NCBI GenBank assembly: GCA_002083655.1
Contig: MSXR01000016.1
Coordinates: 62,001-126,000 of the forward strand
From: Proteobacteria bacterium ST_bin14
GTDB taxonomy: Bacteria; Pseudomonadota; Alphaproteobacteria; Sphingomonadales; Sphingomonadaceae
Length of the DNA stretch: 64,000 bases
Direction: 5' to 3'
The position numbers and the translations under genes were made by a program. Every line of letters starts with the position of its first letter. The stretch's first letter is position 1. The notes below the pieces were generated by a model. That model was not told where the DNA came from, ran no database searches, and saw only the letters and a program-made list of their open reading frames with translations. Below, one piece after another: positions 18,839-26,976 of the stretch.

Positions 18839-19711
18839 ATGGATGTTGCCCAGCTTGTTATGGATAGCGGCTTTACTGATTTAGCCGATTTCGCGCATTC
18901 CACCCCCGTTATCCCGGAAAAGACAATTGAGGGGCGTCGTCAGTTTCGCACGATCTGGATTTCGGACATCCATCTTGGCACGCGCGGGTGCAATGCCGGG
19001 ATGCTGATCGATTTTCTCGATCATGTCGACAGCGAGACGCTGTATCTGGTGGGGGACATTATCGATGGTTGGCGGCTGAAGAAGAAATTTTACTGGCCCG
19101 CCGCGCATAACGACATCGTCTGGCGGCTGCTGAAACGGGCCAAGCGCGGCGCCAAGGTCATCTATATACCCGGCAATCATGATGAGGTTTTCCGTCAGTT
19201 TTCCGGCCTGGACTTTGGCGGTATTTCAATCCGGCGCAAGGCGATCCATCAGACGGCGGATGGTCGCCGCCTGCTCGTGCTGCACGGCGATGAATTTGAT
19301 GCGATCACATTGGCGCATAAGTGGCTCGCGCATGTCGGCGATTTCGCTTATAATGGCCTGATGGCGCTTAATCGTGGGGTCAACGCGTTTCGTAGACGCT
19401 TCAACATGCCGTATTGGTCGCTGTCGAAGCATGCCAAGGCGAAGGTGAAGAACGCCGTCGAATTCATTTCGAATTATGAAGAGATTGTGGCCCAGGCGGC
19501 CGGCGCGCGCGGCGTTGACGGCGTTGTGTGCGGGCATATCCACACGGCGGAACACCGGATGATCGACGGCGTCGAATATTGGAACGATGGCGACTGGGTG
19601 GAAGGATGCACGGCGCTTGTAGAGCATTTTGATGGCCGGATGGAGGTGCTCCATTGGGCTGACGAAATTGCCATTCGCGAGCTGCAGACAGTATCGGCGC
19701 TGGCGGCCTGA
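18839..19711 (+). CDS. Metallophosphoesterase, UDP-2,3-diacylglucosamine diphosphatase-like
   Basis: The 290-residue protein has the calcineurin-like metal motifs ISDIHLGTRGCN, LVGDIIDGW, YIPGNHDE and CGHIHTAEH in order. This resembles the LpxH family, which removes UMP from UDP-diacylglucosamine in lipid A synthesis. It has about 35 extra N-terminal residues, and alphaproteobacteria often use LpxI for that step, so the substrate is unsure. The next gene, a glycosyltransferase, begins five bases after its stop, so both likely act on one envelope lipid or glycolipid. Confidence 0.85.
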   Translation: MDVAQLVMDSGFTDLADFAHSTPVIPEKTIEGRRQFRTIWISDIHLGTRGCNAGMLIDFLDHVDSETLYLVGDIIDGWRLKKKFYWPAAHNDIVWRLLKRAKRGAKVIYIPGNHDEVFRQFSGLDFGGISIRRKAIHQTADGRRLLVLHGDEFDAITLAHKWLAHVGDFAYNGLMALNRGVNAFRRRFNMPYWSLSKHAKAKVKNAVEFISNYEEIVAQAAGARGVDGVVCGHIHTAEHRMIDGVEYWNDGDWVEGCTALVEHFDGRMEVLHWADEIAIRELQTVSALAA

Positions 19712-19716
19712 CGCGC

Positions 19717-20742
19717 GTGCGGATCGCCATCGCCACCGATGCGTGGAGCCCGCAGGTAAACGGGGTGGTGCGGACGTTGCAGTCTGTGCGCGCCGAACTT
19801 GAGCGCCAGGGGCATGAGGTGCTGGTGATCAGCCCCGATCGTTTTTATTCGATGCCGTGCCCCACCTATCCCGAAATCCGGCTGGCATTTGCGCGCACGG
19901 CCTCTGTGGGCAAGATGCTGGCGGACTTTAATCCGCACGCGATCCATCTGGCGACCGAAGGGCCGATCTGTCTGGCGGCGCGGCGCTGGTGCCTGACGCG
20001 CGATTTTCCGTTCACCACCGCCTACCATACCCAGTTTCCTGATTATGTGTCGGCGCGGATTGGCATCGATCCGGGCTGGATTTGGCGGTACATCACCTGG
20101 TTCCACTGGCCCGCCCAGGCCGTTCTCGCGTCAACCCCCTCAATTGCCGAAACGCTGCGTGCGCAAGGGCTGACCAAGATCAAGCATTGGGGGCGCGGCG
20201 TTGATCTGGCGACTTTTGGTCCGCACATTGTGCCCGATCCCGCGATCCGGGCGCTGGATGGCCCCATTCAACTTTATGTCGGGCGGGTGGCGATTGAGAA
20301 GAATATCGAAGCGTTTCTCGATTCCGGCGTGCCGGGTACCAAGGTAATCGTGGGCGACGGACCGGCGCGCACGACGCTGGAGGCGAAATACCCCGACGCG
20401 CATTTCCTTGGCCCAAAATTCGGGGCGGACCTCGCTGCAGCCTATGCGGCGGCCGATGTGTTTGTATTCCCCAGCAAAACCGACACGTTCGGGCTGGTGA
20501 TGATTGAAGCCCTGGCGTCTGGCGTGCCGGTGGCCGCTTTCCCGGTAACCGGGCCAATCGACGTGCTGAAACCAGATGTCGGCGCGATGGCCGATGATCT
20601 TGATCAGGCGATCACCAGCGCGCTGGCGCTCAATCGCGGCGATTGCGCGGCATATGGCCAAACATTCACCTGGGACGCTAGCGCCCGCCAGTTCCTCGAA
20701 GCGCTGGCACCGGTGCGGCTCGAAGAGGCATTGGCGGCTTGA
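19717..20742 (+). CDS. GT4-family glycosyltransferase, mannosyltransferase-like
   Basis: The 341-residue enzyme has the N-terminal motif TDAWSPQVNGVVRTLQSV and the GT-B C-terminal donor site with FPSKTDTFGLVMIEALASG, both typical of the GDP-mannose-dependent/SqdX-like group. It should transfer a sugar to a lipid acceptor at the membrane face. The start is a GTG at 19717, five bases after the preceding stop, and no ATG fits the conserved N-terminus. It is cotranscribed with the LpxH-like gene. Donor and acceptor are inferred only from family likeness. Confidence 0.87.
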   Translation: MRIAIATDAWSPQVNGVVRTLQSVRAELERQGHEVLVISPDRFYSMPCPTYPEIRLAFARTASVGKMLADFNPHAIHLATEGPICLAARRWCLTRDFPFTTAYHTQFPDYVSARIGIDPGWIWRYITWFHWPAQAVLASTPSIAETLRAQGLTKIKHWGRGVDLATFGPHIVPDPAIRALDGPIQLYVGRVAIEKNIEAFLDSGVPGTKVIVGDGPARTTLEAKYPDAHFLGPKFGADLAAAYAAADVFVFPSKTDTFGLVMIEALASGVPVAAFPVTGPIDVLKPDVGAMADDLDQAITSALALNRGDCAAYGQTFTWDASARQFLEALAPVRLEEALAA

Positions 20743-20759
20743 GCGCTGGGGCGGCTTGA

Positions 20760-20955
20760 GCGCTGGGTCGCGCGGGATGGCGTCTATGCACCTTGCAACA
20801 TCTTCCGCCAGTGCCCTCTCGCCTTCCGCCTTTCGGTGGAGATGATCGCGCGTACACTGATACGACAGTTTTTGCGGCTCCATCCACTTCTCGCAGTGGA
20901 AGCAATGCGCACCAAAGCGCTCAACCGCGGCTTTCAGGGCCAGCTTTGCCCCGAT
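20760..20955 (-). pseudogene. Decayed HNH-endonuclease-like fragment
   Basis: On the minus strand one frame reads RFGAHCFHCEKW then QCTRDHLHRKAEGE. That resembles the CxxC and DHxxP core of small HNH nucleases. There is no ATG, GTG or TTG between the in-frame TGA at 20956-20958 and the first CxxC pair. The second zinc/CxxC part is not recognisable. A GTG in another frame at 20959 would give an HNH-like beginning, suggesting a frameshift. Call is tentative. Confidence 0.35.
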
Positions 20956-21154
20956 TCACGCGCGCAAATTTGATAGCATTATAGGGCTTCTTCTGAAGCG
21001 GGTGCGCAGCGATCAGAGCGGCAAGCGTTAACATGAAACGGAACACGCCCCCGCAATCCTGTTAAAATTCTTTACGGCGTTTGCATGGTCCAGCGACAAT
21101 ATCACCGTCCCGCTTGCCCCCACCGGCGTTCCGCATTAAGTCCACCGCATTACA
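20956..21154 (+). other. Untranslated leader region before trcR
   Basis: No coding frame is supported here. A possible promoter, TTTACG (21071-21076) and GACAAT (21095-21100), could start an RNA near 21107 that would end at the 21155-21189 terminator, giving a product of about 80 bases. Confidence 0.35.
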
Positions 21155-21189
21155 GGCCGCTCCGTGAAGGGGCGGCCCTTTCTGTTTTT
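21155..21189 (+). terminator. Intrinsic terminator abutting the trcR ribosome-binding site
   Basis: GGCCGCTCC (21155-21163) pairs with GGGGCGGCC (21169-21177) around a five-base loop and is followed by TTTCTGTTTTT. The U-tract ends one base before the AAGGAG of the next gene, so this is either a leader attenuator or the end of a short upstream RNA. Confidence 0.7.
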
Positions 21190-21201
21190 AAGGAGTTTAT
21201 C

Positions 21202-21882
21202 GTGGCCCAGCCGCTTATGCCGCACGCAACCGCCTCATGGTTGGTCGACAATACCGCGCTCAGCTTTGAACAGATTGCCGAGTTTTGCGGGCTGCACATC
21301 CTGGAAATTCAGGCCATCGCTGATGATACCGCCGCGACCAAGTTGACCGGGCGCGATCCGGTTCGCGCGCATGAGCTGACGCAGGAAGAGATTGAAAAGG
21401 GTCAGAACGACCCCAATCACAGCCTGGTCATGCTGAAGGGCCCCGATCAGGTCCGCCGTACCAAGGGGCCGCGTTATACGCCGGTATCAAAGCGGCAGGA
21501 CAAGCCCGATGGCATCGCCTGGATCATCCGTAACCACCCGGAAATTTCCGACGGGGCGATTGGCAACCTGATCGGCACCACCCGCACCACGATTGCCGCT
21601 TTGCGTGATCGCAGCCATTGGAACATCGCCAACATCACCCCCAAAGACCCGGTGACGCTGGGCCTGTGTTCGCAGCGCGAGCTGGATGCGATTGTTGCCA
21701 AGGCGGCAAAGGCTGCCGGCATCCCCGCCCCGGTCGATAACCGGCTGGAGGGTGACCGTGCGGCGCTGATCACCGAATTGCGCGCCCAGCGCGAGCAGGC
21801 GGTGCGCGACGCGGAAAATGCCGGTGTCGCCGAAACCGAGCTGGAAGCGCGCGGCTTCGAAGATCCGTTCAAGCGCCGCTGA
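21202..21882 (+). CDS. trcR: Cell-cycle transcriptional regulator TrcR (DUF1013)
   Basis: The 226-residue protein matches the alphaproteobacterial DUF1013 family. It has MPHATASWLVDNTALSFEQI at the start, FCGLHILEIQAIAD, RDPVRAHELTQEEI and a middle helix-turn-helix-like GAIGNLIGTTRTTIAALRDR. TrcR is a conserved regulator linked to the cell cycle in Caulobacter relatives. I start at the GTG at 21202 because AAGGAG lies six bases upstream. The terminator-like hairpin right before the ribosome-binding site suggests attenuation of this gene. The C-terminus is a charged helix. Confidence 0.92.
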   Translation: MAQPLMPHATASWLVDNTALSFEQIAEFCGLHILEIQAIADDTAATKLTGRDPVRAHELTQEEIEKGQNDPNHSLVMLKGPDQVRRTKGPRYTPVSKRQDKPDGIAWIIRNHPEISDGAIGNLIGTTRTTIAALRDRSHWNIANITPKDPVTLGLCSQRELDAIVAKAAKAAGIPAPVDNRLEGDRAALITELRAQREQAVRDAENAGVAETELEARGFEDPFKRR

Positions 21883-21919
21883 GGTGCGCGACGCGGGGGC
21901 AGGCACGTTGAGCGACGCC

Positions 21920-23005
21920 ATGTTCGTCGCCGATGAAAGCTTTGTGCCGACCAGCCACAAGGGGCTGACCTATCCGTTCGGGCATCCGGTGATTGAGCCG
22001 GACCAGCCCTTTGCCGTAGTGCCAGGCTTGCGGCTGGTGCGGCTGACGGTGCCGGGGCCGCTGAAGCACATAAACTGCTGGCTGATCGACGATCATGATG
22101 ATCGCGGGGCGGGGGTCGCGCTGGTCGATACCGGCATGAACCTGCCCGATGCCCGCGCGGCATGGAAGGCGCTGGCCAAGGGCGCGCTGGCGGGAGTGCG
22201 GATTACCCAGGTGATCGGCACACATTTCCACCCCGATCATATCGGGCTGGCCGGGTGGATGTGCGCGCACCATGATTGCCCGCTGGTGATGACCCGCGGT
22301 GAATGGCTGACGGCGCGCATGTTGGCTGCCGATGCGCGTGATACGGTGCCGGACGAGATGACGGCTTTCTGGCGCGCAGGCGGCTGGGACGATGCGCAGG
22401 TGGCGCATGGCATGTCGCGTGGCTGGAGTGGGTTTCGCCGGATCATTACGCCAATGCCGCTCAGCTATCAGCGGATTGCCGATGGCGGCACGTTGATGAT
22501 TGGCGGGCGTCCATGGCGCATTGTGACGGGATCAGGCCACTCGCCCGAACATGCTTGTCTGCTGGATGAACAGCGCGGCATTCTGATTTCTGGCGATCAG
22601 GTGCTGCCCCGGATCAGCTCCAACGTCTCGCTGGGCGTGACTGAGCCGACGGCTGACCCGTTGGGCGAATGGCTCGATTCGATCGCGAAGCTGAAGCATT
22701 TGCCGCACAATCTGCTGGTGCTGCCGGGGCACGGTGATGCGTTTACCGGGCTGCACGTGCGGCTTGACGCGCTTGATCGCGAGCACCGCGACCGGCTGGA
22801 TGAGCTTGCAGTGTTCATTGCAGAAGCGCCGCGCCGCGCCGTGGATTGTTTCGGGCGGCTGTTCCGGCGCGCCATCGGCCCCGAAGTGCTCGGCATGGCC
22901 ACGGGCGAAGCGCTGGCGCATCTGCGGCGGCTGGAGGTTGAGGGGCGCGCCGTCAAGGACGTGGTCGACGGCGTCTGGTGGTATCGCGCGCCGAATCGGG
23001 GTTGA
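21920..23005 (+). CDS. MBL-fold metallo-hydrolase
   Basis: The protein of about 361 residues has the metal motif THFHPDHIG, a GSGHSPEHACL block and a C-terminal GHG (VLPGHGDAF), followed by a winged-helix-like tail. This is the glyoxalase-II/LACTB2-like branch of hydrolases. The ATG at 21920 is chosen; a TTG at 21908 is possible. It begins 37 bases after trcR on the same strand and is followed by a GST gene. A glyoxalase or thioester-hydrolase role is plausible but not shown. Confidence 0.85.
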   Translation: MFVADESFVPTSHKGLTYPFGHPVIEPDQPFAVVPGLRLVRLTVPGPLKHINCWLIDDHDDRGAGVALVDTGMNLPDARAAWKALAKGALAGVRITQVIGTHFHPDHIGLAGWMCAHHDCPLVMTRGEWLTARMLAADARDTVPDEMTAFWRAGGWDDAQVAHGMSRGWSGFRRIITPMPLSYQRIADGGTLMIGGRPWRIVTGSGHSPEHACLLDEQRGILISGDQVLPRISSNVSLGVTEPTADPLGEWLDSIAKLKHLPHNLLVLPGHGDAFTGLHVRLDALDREHRDRLDELAVFIAEAPRRAVDCFGRLFRRAIGPEVLGMATGEALAHLRRLEVEGRAVKDVVDGVWWYRAPNRG

Positions 23006-23057
23006 CCGAGCCCGGCGGCTCTGTTCCACTGATGTTCTCATTCAGAGGAGAGTCGCT

Positions 23058-23687
23058 ATGGCCGCATCGCTCATATTTTACACCAATCCCATGTCGCGCG
23101 GGCAGATTGCGCGGTGGGCGATTGAGGAAACCGGCGCGGCTTATGATACCGTGTTGCTCGATTATACATCGACGATGAAGCAGGAACCGTTTCTGTCGGT
23201 GAACCCGATGGGGAAGGTGCCCGCAATCGTCCATGACGGCCGGGTCGTCACCGAATGCGCAGCAATATGCGCCTATCTGGCAGAGGCGTTTCCGGACGCC
23301 GGGCTCGCGCCGACCGCCAGCGAGCGCGCCGATTATTATCGGTGGTTGTTCTTTGCCGCCGGGCCGGTGGAACAGGCAATTACCAACCGGTCGATGGGCT
23401 TTATGCCAACAGCGCAGCAGTTCCGGATGGCGGGCTATGGCAGCTATGACATGGCGATCGATGTGCTTGAAAAGGCGGTAAGCGCTCATCCTTATGTCGC
23501 GGGGGACCGGTTTACGGCTGCCGATGTCTATGTCGGATCGCAGGTGGGTTGGGGGTTGCAGTTCGGCACTGTGCCCAAGCGCGCGGCGTTTGAGGAGTAT
23601 TTTGCGCGGCTCTCCTCACGCCCGGCCTATATTCGTGCCAAGGCAATCGACAATGATTTGATCGCGGCGGCGCAGGCGGCGGGCTGA
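23058..23687 (+). CDS. Glutathione S-transferase family protein
   Basis: The 209-residue protein has the GST N-terminal domain (SLIFYTNPMSRGQIARWAIE, the cis-proline GKVPAIVHDG and VTECAAICAYLAEAF) and the helical C-terminal domain with FTAADVYVGSQVGWGL. Serine in NPMSRG is the probable catalytic residue. The ATG at 23058 has AGAGGAG seven bases before it; the long open frame upstream belongs to the preceding gene. It follows the MBL gene by 52 bases, so a shared glutathione-dependent detoxification role is plausible. Confidence 0.9.
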   Translation: MAASLIFYTNPMSRGQIARWAIEETGAAYDTVLLDYTSTMKQEPFLSVNPMGKVPAIVHDGRVVTECAAICAYLAEAFPDAGLAPTASERADYYRWLFFAAGPVEQAITNRSMGFMPTAQQFRMAGYGSYDMAIDVLEKAVSAHPYVAGDRFTAADVYVGSQVGWGLQFGTVPKRAAFEEYFARLSSRPAYIRAKAIDNDLIAAAQAAG

Positions 23688-23748
23688 GGTTCGCGCGCCA
23701 GCCGCGATTGCTGACGATTGACGAAATATATAATTCATCATAAAACTG

Positions 23749-23767
23749 CTGTATTGGACCGATACAG
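23749..23767. promoter_or_regulatory. Inverted repeat before tetR-type gene, candidate operator
   Basis: CTGTAT and ATACAG flank a seven-base spacer just upstream of the ribosome-binding site of the regulator at 23777. Such a site suggests autorepression, as is usual for TetR genes. Binding is inferred. Confidence 0.4.
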
Positions 23768-23776
23768 GAGCATGTG

Positions 23777-24430
23777 ATGGCACGCCCGACGACTGATGTG
23801 GACCGCGTTCGTGAAGAATTGCTCGATTGCATCGAAGCGATCATCCAGCAGCGTGGCGGCAAGGCGGTGACGTTGGCCGAACTTGCCGCTGCTGCCGATA
23901 TGTCGCCCGCCAATGTGTACCGCTTTTTTGAGAATAAGGACGCATTGTACGAGGCCGTGGCCGAACGCTGGTTCGCGCCAAAGGTGCGGATCATGGAAGA
24001 AGTGATCGCCAGCGACCTGGGCGCGCGGGACAAGCTTTACGAATTTTATGCCCGCCGTTTTCGCCTGATGCGCGAAAACCATGATGCTGATCCGGTGTTG
24101 TTCAGCAGCTATCTTGAGCTGGGCCGCGAGCATTTTGATGTCGTGCGCGGCTATATCGATTTGGGCGATCAGTATCTGGCGATGATTGTCGCTGACGCGA
24201 TGGGTGAGGGGTATTTTACCCAGCTGACGGTCGACGAAACCGTGTCGCTGATCAACCTGATGGTCCACACCTTTTGCGACCCTGAAATGATCGTGATGCT
24301 GCATCACAGCCTGTCAGAGCCTAAACTGGCGCAGATCATCGATACGATTTTTGCAGGGCTGGGGCGGCATGCGGATCGCGCGGACAAGGGCGCGACTGCG
24401 CCCCGGCTGGAAGTGGTCGCGTCACGGTAG
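23777..24430 (+). CDS. TetR family transcriptional regulator
   Basis: The 217-residue protein has the TetR helix-turn-helix in AVTLAELAAAADMSPANVYR FFENKDALYEAV (about residues 35-65) and a ligand-binding helical body with a C-terminal TetR domain of about 140 residues. The ATG at 23777 has CAGGAG six bases upstream; a GTG three bases earlier is less likely. The gene faces away from nothing else nearby, so its target is probably its own promoter or the GST gene before it. Confidence 0.88.
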   Translation: MARPTTDVDRVREELLDCIEAIIQQRGGKAVTLAELAAAADMSPANVYRFFENKDALYEAVAERWFAPKVRIMEEVIASDLGARDKLYEFYARRFRLMRENHDADPVLFSSYLELGREHFDVVRGYIDLGDQYLAMIVADAMGEGYFTQLTVDETVSLINLMVHTFCDPEMIVMLHHSLSEPKLAQIIDTIFAGLGRHADRADKGATAPRLEVVASR

Positions 24431-24495
24431 GATTGGCGGCTTGGCGGGTTAAAGCATCGTGCCGTACTTCAGGATCACCGGTCACCCACGAGCGC

Positions 24496-24555
24496 AGCAA
24501 TCCAGCCTATCCGCGACCACGCCGCTGGATTGCTTCCCCCGGCTCAGGGCCGGGG
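24496..24555. repeat. REP-like intergenic element with two inverted repeats
   Basis: AGCAATCCAG (24496-24505) is matched by CTGGATTGCT (24525-24534), and CCCCGGC (24537-24543) by GCCGGGG (24549-24555) over a five-base loop. Sphingomonad genomes carry many short elements of this kind between genes. Its copy number cannot be seen from one window. Confidence 0.5.
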
Positions 24556-24575
24556 TCGCAATGACGATTCAGATT

Positions 24576-24785
24576 TCAACCACGATGCCCTAACCCGGCT
24601 TTGCGCGCGGGCAGCGTTTCGAGCACGGCCTGCCGCCAGGCGGATGTTCCGCTCGCCCAACTGGCAATTTCATCAAGGTTGCGGCCGCAGCCCAGGCACC
24701 AGCCTGTTGCCGGATCGATCTGGCAGGTGTTGACGCACGGGCTTTCGATCCGTTGCGCTGGGACGATCGTGACAAAGCCCGGCAT
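24576..24785 (-). CDS. DUF1289 family cysteine-rich protein
   Basis: The 69-residue protein has the DUF1289 signature SPCVNTCQIDPATGWCLGCG, then NLDEIASW. These four cysteines suggest a metal-binding site. The family is widespread in proteobacteria with no proven function. The stop of the DEAD-box helicase gene lies eight bases before this ATG, so the two are probably cotranscribed. Confidence 0.85.
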   Translation of the reverse strand: MPGFVTIVPAQRIESPCVNTCQIDPATGWCLGCGRNLDEIASWASGTSAWRQAVLETLPARKAGLGHRG

Positions 24786-24793
24786 TAATCTTG

Positions 24794-26266
24794 TCAGCTA
24801 AAGGTCGCGCGCAGAAAATCGGGGAGCGGACCATTCCAGCCGCCATCATCTTCGCCGTCATCGGAACGGGCGGGCGCAGCGGCACGGGCCGGGCGCGACG
24901 ATTCGGGCTTGGCCGCCGCCGCGCGGGGTGGCCGCGCTGCGCGAGCAGGGTTTTCCTTCGCGACCGCAACGGCGCTCGCCTTGGCGGTTTCGGCCGCAGG
25001 CACGCGAGGAGGTGATTTTGCCGCGCGCCCAGGCTTTGCCGCGCGCTCAGGCTTTGCAACGGGCTCAGCCTTTGCTGCGGGCTTGCGTGCGGGGCGTCGG
25101 CCGGATTCGCGCGGCGGCTGCGCATCATCGTCGGCGGCTGGCTCAGCCGTTGCTGCCCCGGCAACCCGGTCAATCTTTTGCCCGGTCAGTTTTTCGATAT
25201 TGGCGATGTTTTCGGCATCGTCAGGCGTGACGAAAGTATAGGCAACGCCCGTTGCGCCCGCGCGCCCGGTGCGGCCGATGCGGTGGACATAATCATCGGG
25301 ATGCCAGGGCGCATCATAGTTGAACACATGGCTGACGCCCTTGATGTCCAGCCCGCGCGCGGCAACGTCTGATGCGACCAGGATGTTGACATCGCCTGCC
25401 TTGAACCGGTCAAGCTCGGCAATCCGCTGCGATTGCTCCATGTCACCGTGGATTTCGCTGGAGCGATACCGGTCGCGCTGCAGCGCCTTGTTCAGCTCGC
25501 GCACCGTTGTTTTACGGTTGCAAAAGATGATCGCGGTTTTGACTTCTTCGCCACCCAGCAGTTCGCGCAGCTTGTCTTTTTTCTTGGATGCAGAAACCTG
25601 CACCACCCATTGCTTGATGTTCACATTGGCGGTGGCGGGGCGGGCGACCTCCACCATTTTGGGATTGTCGAGAAACTTGTCCGCCAGCCGCTTGATCGGG
25701 GCAGGCATGGTGGCTGAAAACAGCAATGTCTGGCGCTGTTTGGGCAGCTTGGTACAAATTTCCTCGATATCGGGGATGAACCCCATGTCGAGCATCCGAT
25801 CAGCCTCATCAATCACCAGCAGCGAACAGCCGTTGAGCATGATTTTGCCGCGACCGAACAAATCCATCAGGCGGCCGGGTGTGGCGATCAGCACGTCAAC
25901 GCCCTTTTCCAGCGCGGCCATCTGATCGCTCATCGATACGCCGCCGATCAGCAACGCCATCGAAAGCTTGTGATATTTGCCGTATTTCTCAAAATTTTCA
26001 GCCACCTGCGCGGCAAGCTCACGGGTGGGCTCCAGGATCAACGAACGCGGCATGCGCGCGCGGCTGCGGCCCTGGGCCAGAATATCGATCATCGGCAGCA
26101 CAAACGACGCGGTCTTGCCGGTGCCGGTTTGCGCAACGCCAATCATGTCACGCATCATCAGGATTGATGGGATCGCGCTCGCCTGAATGGGGGTGGGCAC
26201 AGTATAGCCCGAATCCTCGATAGCGCGAAGAAGTTCATCAGAAAGGCCGAGATCGGCAAAGGTCAT
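24794..26266 (-). CDS. DEAD-box RNA helicase, RhlE-like
   Basis: The 490-residue protein carries the Q motif (GYTVPTPIQASAIP), Walker A AQTGTGKT, VIDEADRMLDMGF, SAT, and HRIGRTGR, in order over the first 370 residues. The remaining tail is a disordered alanine/lysine/proline-rich region, as often seen in RhlE-type helicases that remodel ribosomal or cold-shock RNA. The start at 26266 (MTFADLGLSDELL) is the usual family N-terminus; an upstream in-frame ATG at 26311 would add 15 odd residues. A DUF1289 gene follows. Confidence 0.95.
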   Translation of the reverse strand: MTFADLGLSDELLRAIEDSGYTVPTPIQASAIPSILMMRDMIGVAQTGTGKTASFVLPMIDILAQGRSRARMPRSLILEPTRELAAQVAENFEKYGKYHKLSMALLIGGVSMSDQMAALEKGVDVLIATPGRLMDLFGRGKIMLNGCSLLVIDEADRMLDMGFIPDIEEICTKLPKQRQTLLFSATMPAPIKRLADKFLDNPKMVEVARPATANVNIKQWVVQVSASKKKDKLRELLGGEEVKTAIIFCNRKTTVRELNKALQRDRYRSSEIHGDMEQSQRIAELDRFKAGDVNILVASDVAARGLDIKGVSHVFNYDAPWHPDDYVHRIGRTGRAGATGVAYTFVTPDDAENIANIEKLTGQKIDRVAGAATAEPAADDDAQPPRESGRRPARKPAAKAEPVAKPERAAKPGRAAKSPPRVPAAETAKASAVAVAKENPARAARPPRAAAAKPESSRPARAAAPARSDDGEDDGGWNGPLPDFLRATFS

Positions 26267-26395
26267 GCTGGGTCCGGAAAAAGGGCGCGCGCAACGCGGG
26301 CCTGAAAGCATTAAAGGCGGTTGCGGATTCCGCCCCGAATGTCAAGATTTGGGGCCGCAACGACTATCGTGCGGCTTGCCCGGCGACAGCTTGGC

Positions 26396-26857
26396 CTAGC
26401 GCTTTGGCCGCAATTCCTTGAACGCTTCGATCCGGCAGGAATCGCCAGAGCGGGATCGCACGGCATCCCGCTTGGCACAGATCATCCCATCTGCCGTGCG
26501 TCGCAGATAGAAACCGGCATAAAAATCGATCGCGGGGCAATCATCGTCGAACCGGGCACGTATCCGCCGCCCTTCAGCCATGATCAGATCAACGCTATCG
26601 ACGCGACTAACCGATGCAACCGCGATCATGTTGATCGGAATGCATTTTTCGGCCTTTTTTTCCTTCCACTCGATCGGCTTTTGTGCCGGGCCTTGCTGCG
26701 CGCGCGGTGGATCGGGCTGGCGTGGAATGCGCACCACAATACGCTGGCGGAACGTCATCTGCGTATATTGCAGGCGCATATCCAGCTTGCCCGGCCTTTC
26801 TGGGGGCGGGGCGCTGAACAGCAGCATCAAGGCGGGGGAGAGGGTGAGGTAGGTCAT
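26396..26857 (-). CDS. Hypothetical secreted protein
   Basis: The 153-residue product starts with a hydrophobic leader, and a proline-rich linker leads to a C-terminal domain from about residue 65. That domain holds three cysteines and the stretch ADGMICAKRDAVRSRSGDSC. The layout looks like a periplasmic or exported protein, and I recall similar hypothetical genes in sphingomonads, but no function is known. It is divergent from the FAD-linked oxidase gene, with 119 bases between starts. Confidence 0.6.
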   Translation of the reverse strand: MTYLTLSPALMLLFSAPPPERPGKLDMRLQYTQMTFRQRIVVRIPRQPDPPRAQQGPAQKPIEWKEKKAEKCIPINMIAVASVSRVDSVDLIMAEGRRIRARFDDDCPAIDFYAGFYLRRTADGMICAKRDAVRSRSGDSCRIEAFKELRPKR

Positions 26858-26976
26858 CTGCTACTAGCCCTGATACGCCCAATGGTTGAACAGCCGATGA
26901 ACTGGCCAATCTTGTTGGGCGCAAATCTTGTCTGCAACTGGTTTGCAGCCAGGTGCCATGCTAACGATGGCGCACC

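Noticed and set aside
20140..20883. 247-codon minus-strand frame as an intact HNH gene
   Set aside because: Only the first 40 residues look HNH-like; the rest is antisense to the glycosyltransferase and shows no second metal motif.
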